Positions 58,341-64,000 of a stretch of DNA of 64,000 nucleotides are shown piece after piece. Source of the DNA: JBBPZA01 sp963728925. GTDB lineage: Bacteria; Actinomycetota; Thermoleophilia; Solirubrobacterales; Solirubrobacteraceae. How positions within the stretch are numbered: position 1 is the first letter of the stretch; each line of letters begins with the position of its first letter. Both the position numbers and the translations under genes were made by a program. A model generated the notes under the pieces. That model worked only from the letters and a program-made list of their open reading frames with translations, searched no databases and was not told the origin of the DNA. The stretch lies in contig CAVSMB010000002.1 of assembly GCA_963728925.1 (NCBI GenBank), positions 124,001 to 188,000 of the forward strand. The letters run 5' to 3'.

Positions 58341-58547
58341 ATGGAGAGGATTCGCACGGTGGACCTAGACGGGCTCAGAGCCCGAGTCGCTCGTGCCGAG
58401 TACGAGGTCGACGAGGCCGCCGTCGCCGAGGCGATCGTGCGCCGCGCGCTCACGCGCGATGCTCGAAGCCCCGCCCCTGCAGTAGCCCGCGGCGGCCGGC
58501 CAGCTCGGCGCCCGGAGGTCCCCGCCGGACCTGGCCGATCCAGCTGA
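58341..58547 (+). CDS. Small FlgM-like (anti-sigma-28 C-terminal-like) protein
   Basis: 68 residues with GGAG 8 nt upstream. The first ~40 (VDLDGLRARVARAEYEVDEA, then AAVAEAIVRRAL) resemble the C-terminal sigma-binding helices of FlgM: I-x-G-xY-V-x(5)-A--ii. The remaining residues are Arg/Pro-rich and lie antisense to the end of thiL, so the real protein may have been cut or fused. No other flagellar gene is in the window. Tentative. Confidence 0.42.
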   Translation: MERIRTVDLDGLRARVARAEYEVDEAAVAEAIVRRALTRDARSPAPAVARGGRPARRPEVPAGPGRSS

Positions 58548-59388
58548 CCGCGTCCATCTCGCGCGCGACGGCGGGCGGGGCGCACAGGCACAGCTCGTAG
58601 TCCTCTCCCGCCGTCACGGCCAGCGCCTCCGCCGTCTCGCCGAGGGCGGAGGCGACCTGCGCCACGCCCTCGGCGATCGGCACGGCGTCGAGGTCGATGT
58701 GGAGTGCGACGCCGCTGCGCTCGCCCAGGCGGGCGGCGTCGGAGGCGAGGCCGTCGGAGAGGTCGATCATCGCGGTGGCGCCCGCGAGGGCCAGTGCGCG
58801 GCCCTGGGCCAGCCGCGGCGCCGGGCGGGCGTAGCGCGCCACGAGCGCCGCCGGGCCCTCGGCGCGCCCTTCGAGCACGGCGAGGCCGGCGCCCGAGGCG
58901 CCGAGCGTGCCGGTCACGCCCACGCGGTCACCGGGGCGCGCGCCGTCGCGGCCGACGAGCTCGCCGGGATCGTTCGCCCATCCGGTGACCGTCACCGAGA
59001 GGGCGAGCACCGGCCCGGCGGTGACGTCCCCGCCGGCGATCGTCGTGCCGGTCGCCACCGCGAGCGCCTCCGCGCCCCGGTGGAGCTCGAGCACCTCGTC
59101 GTCGGACACCTCGCCGGGAAGGATCGCCGCCAGGTAGGCCTCGCCGGGACGCGCGCCCATGGCCGCGAGGTCGGACAGCGCGCCGGCCAGCGCGCGGTGG
59201 CCGATGTCGGCGGCCGACAGGAGCGCGCGGCGGAAGTGGACGCCGTCGACCATCGTGTCGACCGAGGTGACGGCGTAGGGTGAAGCGCGCACGACCGCCG
59301 CGTCGTCGCCGATCCAGCGCACCACGCGGCTGCCCTCGCGCCGTCCCAGGGCCGACTCGATCGCCGCGAGCAGCGCGAGCTCGGGCAC
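58450..59388 (-). CDS. thiL: Thiamine-monophosphate kinase
   Basis: 312 residues; makes thiamine diphosphate from thiamine phosphate and ATP. The PurM-like fold shows IGDDAAVV (26-33), SVDTMVDGVHFR (42-53), ALSDLAAMGARP (70-81), IAGGDVT (117-123) and MIDLSDGLASD (about 208-218). Length is usual. Co-directional with infA upstream (14-bp gap) and with the PBP gene further up. Its 3' end overlaps the FlgM-like ORF on the other strand by 98 bp. Confidence 0.93.
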   Translation of the reverse strand: MPELALLAAIESALGRREGSRVVRWIGDDAAVVRASPYAVTSVDTMVDGVHFRRALLSAADIGHRALAGALSDLAAMGARPGEAYLAAILPGEVSDDEVLELHRGAEALAVATGTTIAGGDVTAGPVLALSVTVTGWANDPGELVGRDGARPGDRVGVTGTLGASGAGLAVLEGRAEGPAALVARYARPAPRLAQGRALALAGATAMIDLSDGLASDAARLGERSGVALHIDLDAVPIAEGVAQVASALGETAEALAVTAGEDYELCLCAPPAVAREMDAVSWIGQVRRGPPGAELAGRRGLLQGRGFEHRA

Positions 59389-59402
59389 GGCGGGCTGCCT
59401 GC

Positions 59403-59621
59403 TTACCGGTGCCGGTAGACGATGCGGGCGCGGTCGAGGTCGTAAGGAGAGACCTCGACGCGGACGCGGTCGCCGGGCAGGATGCGGATGCGGAAGCGCC
59501 GCATCTTGCCGGCCACGTGCCCGAGCACGAGGTGCCCGTTGTCGAGCTGGACGCGGAACATCGCGTTGGGGAGGGCCTCGACGACCTCGCCCTCGAATTC
59601 GACCTTCTCTTCCTTTGCCAC
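59403..59621 (-). CDS. infA: Translation initiation factor IF-1
   Basis: 72 residues, the full length of IF-1, one OB-fold domain: MAKEEKVEFEGEVVEALPNA, GHLVLGHVAGKMRR, and IRILPGDRVRVEVSPYDLDR. It binds the ribosomal A site during initiation. Starts with GTG and has TACCCT 7 nt upstream but no SD; given its role in start selection and leaderless translation, this is notable. Not located in the ribosomal-protein cluster. Confidence 0.96.
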   Translation of the reverse strand: MAKEEKVEFEGEVVEALPNAMFRVQLDNGHLVLGHVAGKMRRFRIRILPGDRVRVEVSPYDLDRARIVYRHR

Positions 59622-59628
59622 GACGGGA

Positions 59629-59634
59629 AGGGTA
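59629..59634 (-). promoter_or_regulatory. TACCCT -10-like box of infA (leaderless type)
   Basis: Minus-strand TACCCT ends 7 nt before the GTG at 59621 (gap TCCCGTC), with no SD. Confidence 0.5.
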
Positions 59635-59651
59635 GTCCCTGGCGCCCGGCG

Positions 59652-61682
59652 CTACTGGGGCGGGGTGTCGTAGAGCCCCGGGTCATAGCCGCCGTTGCCC
59701 CCGCCACCGCCACCGCCATCCTGGCCGCCGCTCTGTTCGTCGGAGGGCTTGGCCTGGTTGCCCGGCGAGCCGTCGAAGGAGGTCTGCGGGGCTGAGAAGT
59801 CGCCGCAGAAGCCACCCTTGGCCATCCTCATGTAGTCGCCCCAGATCTCGGCCGGGTAGGTGCCGCCCGCCACCGTGACGCCCTTCACGTTGTCCATGCG
59901 GATCTGCGTGGACTGCGGGTAGCCGACCCACGTCGCGCTCGCGAGCTTGGGGGTGAAGCCGACGAACCACGCGTCGGTGTAGTTGTCGGTCGTGCCCGTC
60001 TTGCCGGCGGCGGGGCACCCGATGTTCGCGGCGGTGCCGGTGCCCTTCTGGACGTTCTGCTCGAGGATGTTGGTCGCCTCGGCGGTGACGCCGTCGGTGA
60101 AGACCTTCTTGCGGCGCACCTTGCCGAGGTTCTTGACCTTGCCGTCGGGGAAGACCACCTTGCGGATCGCCGTCGGGCGGATGCGCCAGCCGCCGTTGGC
60201 GATCGTCGCGTAGGCACTGGCCATCTCCAGCGGCGAGACGCCGTCCTCAAGGCCGCCCAGGCCCTCGGCCGGGTAGCCGTTGAGCTTGGAGGTGATGCCC
60301 ATCATCCGCGCGGTCTCCTTGACCGCGTCGGGGCCTACGTCGAGGTCGAGCTGGGCGTAGACGGTGTTGTCGGACTGCAGCGTGGCCTGAACGAGGTTCA
60401 TCGAGCCGGCGTAGCCGCCGCTGTAGGTCTTCACGTTCCACGGCCCGTAGCGCGGGTCGTTGATGCTCAGCGGCTTGGAGACGTAGGTGGTCGACTGCGG
60501 GTCGATCCCCTTGCGCAGGGCGGTCATGAGGACCATGACCTTGAAGGTCGAGCCCGGCTGGCGCTTGCCCTGGGCGGCGAGGTTGTACTTGTTCTTGCGG
60601 TAGTCGGCCGAGGAGGCCATCGCCCGGATGTAGCCGTTGGACGGGTCGACCGAGACGATCGCCGAGCGTGGGTCGGAGGGCTCGCCCAGGCGCCCGAACA
60701 TCGCGGCGCGCGCCTCCTTCTGCAGGTCGAGGTCGATCGTCGTATAGACCTTGAGCCCGCCCCGCCGCACGGTGTTGGCGCCGTAGCGGTCGATGAGCTC
60801 CTGCTGCACGTAGTCGAAGAAGTAGTTCTCCTTCTTGCGCGTGTAGTAGTCGTTGGGCTTGACGCCGAGCCTGGAGTCCTTGAGCCGCTCGCCCTCGGCC
60901 ACCGTGATCATCCGCTGCTTCACCATGTTGCTGAGGACCTCGTTGCGCCGGGTGCGCGCCGCGTCGGGGTTCGTGAAGGGATTGAAGGCGGAGGGCGCCT
61001 GGGGGAGGCCGGCGAGCAGCGCGGCCTCGCGCAGCTTGAGCTTGCGCGCGGGCTTGTCGAAGAACATCCGCGAGGCGGCCTCGATGCCGATCGCCGAGCG
61101 ACCGGAAACGGTGCCGTAGGGCACCGAGTTCAGGTAGGTGTCGAGGATCCACGACTTGGAGCGCTCGCCCTCGAGCTCGTCGGCGAGCTTGGCCTCCTTG
61201 ATCTTGCGCTGGTAGGTCCGCTCGGTCGACACGTAGGCGAGGTTGCGGACCAGCTGCATGGTGATCGTCGAGCCGCCCTGCACCGTCTTGCCCGCGCGCA
61301 GGTTGTCGATCCCGGCACGGACGATGCCGGGGTAGTCGACCCCGCCGTGCTCGTAGAAGCGGCGGTCCTCGATGGCGACCGTGGCCTGCTTGATGATCTT
61401 GGGGATCTGGCGGCCCTCGATCGGCGTGCGCAGCTCGTCGGAGCCGATGAAGCCAAGCCGCGACCCGTTCGCCGCGTAGACGGAGGACACCGCGCCCTTG
61501 TCGACGGGCTTGAGCGTGTTGATGTCCGGCGCCGAGTTGGCGATCGAGATGATGTAGCCCACCAGCGCGAGCGCGCCGATGCCCGCGCCGACGAGGAGCA
61601 CGCCGAGCGTGAGGAAGACGACCTTGGACGCGCGACCACCCTCCTGGTGGCGGCGCCGCTTCGTGCGATGGCGGCGGGTCAT
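59652..61682 (-). CDS. Class A penicillin-binding protein (transglycosylase/transpeptidase)
   Basis: 676 residues from the ATG at 61682. Basic N-terminus, one membrane helix (about 22-46), GT51 domain (about 60-240) with catalytic Glu in AIEDRRFYEHGGVDY and GGSTITMQLVRNL, then a transpeptidase domain (about 330-600) with STFK (GSTFKVMV), SDN (LQSDNTVY) and KTGT (AGKTGTTDNYTDAW). It polymerises and crosslinks peptidoglycan. The C-terminal tail is Gly/Asp-rich. A longer open frame upstream to 61958 shows no similarity. Confidence 0.95.
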   Translation of the reverse strand: MTRRHRTKRRRHQEGGRASKVVFLTLGVLLVGAGIGALALVGYIISIANSAPDINTLKPVDKGAVSSVYAANGSRLGFIGSDELRTPIEGRQIPKIIKQATVAIEDRRFYEHGGVDYPGIVRAGIDNLRAGKTVQGGSTITMQLVRNLAYVSTERTYQRKIKEAKLADELEGERSKSWILDTYLNSVPYGTVSGRSAIGIEAASRMFFDKPARKLKLREAALLAGLPQAPSAFNPFTNPDAARTRRNEVLSNMVKQRMITVAEGERLKDSRLGVKPNDYYTRKKENYFFDYVQQELIDRYGANTVRRGGLKVYTTIDLDLQKEARAAMFGRLGEPSDPRSAIVSVDPSNGYIRAMASSADYRKNKYNLAAQGKRQPGSTFKVMVLMTALRKGIDPQSTTYVSKPLSINDPRYGPWNVKTYSGGYAGSMNLVQATLQSDNTVYAQLDLDVGPDAVKETARMMGITSKLNGYPAEGLGGLEDGVSPLEMASAYATIANGGWRIRPTAIRKVVFPDGKVKNLGKVRRKKVFTDGVTAEATNILEQNVQKGTGTAANIGCPAAGKTGTTDNYTDAWFVGFTPKLASATWVGYPQSTQIRMDNVKGVTVAGGTYPAEIWGDYMRMAKGGFCGDFSAPQTSFDGSPGNQAKPSDEQSGGQDGGGGGGGNGGYDPGLYDTPPQ

Positions 61683-61788
61683 GGACGAGGCATGCGCGGC
61701 GAGCGGCCGCGTTGGATCACGGATTCTAGACACGCCGCTCTTCGCCTCCCGCCGGTGGACGCTCGCGCAGCGTGCGACGATCGGCGCG

Positions 61789-62523
61789 ATGGCCGCGATG
61801 CCGTCCCCGTACCGCGCGCGCTCGGGCACCCCGCGAGCCGTGCTCCTCGACGCGATGGGCACGCTCGTCGAGCTCGAGCCGCCTGCGCCCCGGCTGCGGG
61901 CCGCGCTGCACGACCGCCTCGGCGTCGACGTCGGGCTCGACGGGGCTCGGCGCGCCATGCGGGCCGAGATCGGCTACTACCGCGCGCACCACCTCCGGGG
62001 CGCCGACGCGATCGGGCTGGCCGGCCTGCGGCGGGAGTGCGCCAGGGTCGTGCGCGAGGCCCTGCCGAGCCTGGGCGAGGCCGGCGAGGAGGAGGTTCTC
62101 GAGGCCCTGCTCGCCGCCCTGCGCTTCCGCGCCCACGCCGATGCCGCACCGGCGCTGCGCGCGCTGCGTGACGCGGGTGTCGCGCTCGTCGCGGCGAGCA
62201 ACTGGGACGTGTCGCTGCACGACGTCCTCGCCGAGACCGGGCTCGCGCCGCTCCTCGACGGCGCGGTGAGCTCGGCCGAGGTCGGCGCCGACAAGCCGCG
62301 ACCCGCGCTCTTCGAGCGCGCTCTCGAGCTGGCCGGGGATGCCGTGCCGGCGCAGGCGGTGCACGTCGGCGACCGCATCGACGAGGACGTCGCGGGCGCG
62401 GTGGCGGCGGGGATCCGCCCGGTCCTCGTCGTGCGCGATGCCGCAGCGAGCGACGGCGCGGCGCCCGGCGGCGTCGCCACGATCCGGACGCTCGCCGAGC
62501 TGCCGCCGCTCGTCGGCGTGTGA
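61789..62523 (+). CDS. HAD-superfamily hydrolase
   Basis: 244 residues. Motif I is LLDAMGTLVEL (D nucleophile; the second Asp is Met, as in the DAxGTL subgroup), motif II ASNWD, motif III lysine in GADKPRPALF and motif IV GDRIDEDVAGA. Probably a phosphatase or related hydrolase. The start is uncertain: ATGs at 61789 and 61798 are close together, neither with an SD. Divergent from the PBP gene, 106 bp apart. Confidence 0.9.
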   Translation: MAAMPSPYRARSGTPRAVLLDAMGTLVELEPPAPRLRAALHDRLGVDVGLDGARRAMRAEIGYYRAHHLRGADAIGLAGLRRECARVVREALPSLGEAGEEEVLEALLAALRFRAHADAAPALRALRDAGVALVAASNWDVSLHDVLAETGLAPLLDGAVSSAEVGADKPRPALFERALELAGDAVPAQAVHVGDRIDEDVAGAVAAGIRPVLVVRDAAASDGAAPGGVATIRTLAELPPLVGV

Positions 62524-62570
62524 GAGAGCGGCTCCGCCTGCCTACCGCCGAGTCCGATCGCCGCCCTCCG

Positions 62571-62576
62571 TACCCT
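62571..62576 (+). promoter_or_regulatory. TACCCT -10-like box (leaderless type)
   Basis: TACCCT ends 9 nt before the GTG at 62586 and supports that start over GTG 62520. Confidence 0.45.
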
Positions 62577-62585
62577 TCTGGAGAC

Positions 62586-63488
62586 GTGTCCTTCGCCTAT
62601 CCGCACCCCGGGCCGCCGCCCGAGCTGCCCGAGCTACCCGAGGGCGCCCCACCGCCCCGGCACCCGCGCCGGCGCGCGGAGCCCACGACCCCGTGGCCGG
62701 CGTGGACCGCCGTCGTCGGGCTGCTCGCCGGCTTCGGCATGGCCTTCGTCGGAGCGGCGCTCATCGCCGCAGTCGGCGTCGCGGTCACCGGGGGGAAGCT
62801 CGACGACCCGCCGCCGGGTGTGGTGATCGCAGCGACGGTCTTCCAGGACGTCGCGCTCGTCGGCACCGCGATCCTGCTGAGCCGCACCACGGCCGCCCGG
62901 GGGCCGTGGCATTTCGGCCTGCGACCGCCGAAGCGCCTGGCCGCGGCCGTCGGCTGGCTCGCCGCCGCCTACGTGTCCTTCCTCGTCTTCACCGCGGCGT
63001 GGCTCGGCGTGATGGAGGCGCTCGGCGTCCACGTCAGCAACCAGGACGAGCTGCCCAAGGAGCTCGGGGCCGACGACAGCACGCTCGCGCTCATCGTCGT
63101 CGGGGTGCTGGTCACCGTCGTCGCGCCGATCGCCGAGGAGGTCTTCTTCCGCGGCTTCTTCTTCACCGCGCTGCGCAACTGGAAGGGCGTCGGCGTGGCC
63201 GCGGTGATCACCGGCGTGGTCTTCGGCGGCATCCACGCGGGCTCCTCGCCGGCTCCCTACCTCGTGCCCCTGGCGATGCTGGGCGTGCTCCTCTGCCTGC
63301 TCTACTGGCGGACCGGCTCGCTGTTCCCGTGCATCGCGCTGCACGCGATCAACAACTCGGTCGCCTTCGGCGTCTCCCAGCACTGGAGCTGGCAGCTGCC
63401 CCTCGTCGCCCTCGGAGCCCTCACCCTGATCGCCCTCGTGCTGGCGCCGCTGGCGGGCCGCGGGCGCCCGGTGCCGGCCTCCGCGTAG
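62586..63488 (+). CDS. CPBP-family intramembrane glutamic endopeptidase (ABI/CAAX-like)
   Basis: 300 residues from GTG 62586; GTG 62520, overlapping the HAD stop, is an alternative with 22 extra residues. A Pro-rich N-terminus precedes about eight helices. Motifs: EEVFFRGFFF (EExxxR), FGGIHAG (FxxxH) and HAINNS (HxxxN), the catalytic residues of the Rce1/CPBP family. Such proteases act inside membranes, often in prenyl-protein or bacteriocin-immunity roles. The C-terminus is basic. Confidence 0.93.
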   Translation: MSFAYPHPGPPPELPELPEGAPPPRHPRRRAEPTTPWPAWTAVVGLLAGFGMAFVGAALIAAVGVAVTGGKLDDPPPGVVIAATVFQDVALVGTAILLSRTTAARGPWHFGLRPPKRLAAAVGWLAAAYVSFLVFTAAWLGVMEALGVHVSNQDELPKELGADDSTLALIVVGVLVTVVAPIAEEVFFRGFFFTALRNWKGVGVAAVITGVVFGGIHAGSSPAPYLVPLAMLGVLLCLLYWRTGSLFPCIALHAINNSVAFGVSQHWSWQLPLVALGALTLIALVLAPLAGRGRPVPASA

Positions 63489-64000
63489 AACGGACGCTTC
63501 CGTCGCCTCCGGGGCGCGGGCGTCTACAGCATCGGGCTGAGGCGCTGTTACCCTGCCCGGCGCGAGTAACAGAAGCGAAGCGACGCGCCACCGCGCTCGA
63601 TAAGGGGTGTTAGGTCAGCCACGACGCTGGGAGCGGCTTCGCGGCAGAACCACGCGGGGTGCTTATGTGGCGCTCCGGTCGATTCGGTGGTGAGATCGAC
63701 GACCAGCACCCGTGTCTCGCCTGCACCTGATTGGGTTTTGGGGGCGACGAGGCGTCTCGGAACTTGCGCAGAAGCCGATGCGCGGAGAGCTGGTCGGTGC
63801 TGGCGCGCCGTAGACGCCCGGATCGCCCGGCCTCAAGCGCTGCCTCTCGCGTCCGCGACGCTGCGCGAGACGATGGCGCCGTATGCAGCGTCTTCTTGCA
63901 GCGGCTGATTGTGGTCGCGTGTCGTCGTGCACGTGGCCGCGGCGCGCGAGCGAAGCTGCGTCAGATCGAACGGCTGGAGCAGTTCATCACGCGTGCGGAG
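63489..64000. other. Terminal 512 bp without a confident gene
   Basis: No reading frame here shows a recognisable family or the codon bias of the neighbours. A perfect inverted repeat CTGTTAC/GTAACAG (63545-63551 and 63566-63572) could be a terminator stem or element end. Local base composition is less GC-biased than the rest (AT-richer words such as TTGGGTTTTGGGGG near 63731). A frame open from GTG 63911 to the window end (VVACRRARGRGARAKLRQ..) may be the start of a gene continuing outside. Confidence 0.4.

Noticed and set aside
61683..61958. 92-codon N-terminal extension of the class A PBP
   Set aside because: Ser/Arg-rich without similarity; the ATG at 61682 leads straight into the basic and membrane segments typical of the family.

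Overview
The window is about 72-75% GC by eye and reads like a chromosome of a menaquinone-using actinobacterium of the class Thermoleophilia (Solirubrobacterales / Conexibacter-Solirubrobacter type). Supporting features are a Bacillus-like split QcrABC complex with a Tat-exported Rieske protein, MenG plus a polyprenyl diphosphate synthase, an AfsR/SARP regulator, a class E-like sortase, TreT/OtsA trehalose synthesis, many GTG starts and many apparently leaderless genes. The placement comes from gene content, not from a marker-gene search. No rRNA or CRISPR array was seen; one tRNA-Lys(CUU) is present.

Layout. 1-3565: tetrapyrrole genes hemB (5' end cut by the window edge), a fused AhbA-AhbB-like siroheme decarboxylase, hemL and an unknown gene, tightly overlapped. 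3647-9029: qcrA-qcrB-qcrC, menG, an IS110-family element, then a polyprenyl diphosphate synthase, so the insertion splits a quinone/respiration cluster. 9112-14776: a methyltransferase, an SRPBCC protein, a 1047-residue SARP/AAA/TPR regulator, an alpha/beta-hydrolase remnant, a VOC protein and a zinc-ribbon protein. 14938-17260: tatA, tatC, a TPR-like protein, tRNA-Lys. 17383-21001: a frameshifted conserved gene, a DHA2 exporter, an IclR-like remnant and a LolA/RseB-like exported protein. 21006-29834: ABC exporter, two two-component systems, and an ApbE / ferric-reductase-like redox module. 29916-36864: a large exported protein of unknown function, a class IV aminotransferase and a WecB/WbpA/WbpB/WbpD-like nucleotide-sugar operon. 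36861-40130: membrane protein, RDD protein, GGDEF/HD-GYP protein. 40242-46610: purA, a DnaC/IstB-like loader, dnaB, rplI, rpsR, ssb and rpsF, with a RibD_C-type reductase inserted on the opposite strand. 46686-49413: a Gly-rich membrane protein whose last residues were replaced by a complete IS1634-family element with terminal inverted repeats and a 7-bp target duplication. 49458-55597: VOC fragment, otsA, treT, inositol-phosphatase-like gene, histidine kinase and response regulator, all on the minus strand. 55736-63488: M28-like membrane protein, sortase, FlgM-like small protein, thiL, infA, class A PBP, HAD hydrolase, CPBP protease. 63489-64000: no confident gene.

How the genes work together. 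The left third is an energy-metabolism neighbourhood: heme precursors, menaquinone methylation and tail synthesis, the bc complex, and the Tat translocase that would export the Rieske subunit. Sensor-regulator pairs sit beside likely outputs (ABC exporter, flavinylation/redox module, trehalose operon). Two of these signalling genes have no ATG, GTG or TTG at the place where translation should begin.

The most useful observations are: a precise IS1634 insertion with the uninterrupted gene reconstructed; an IS110 element with a hairpin whose loop region repeats the left flank; a recurrent TANNNT box 6-9 nt upstream of SD-less starts; a two-component/TreT/OtsA/IMPase operon; a siroheme decarboxylase fusion between hemB and hemL; and several decaying genes that lie outside the called coding sequences.
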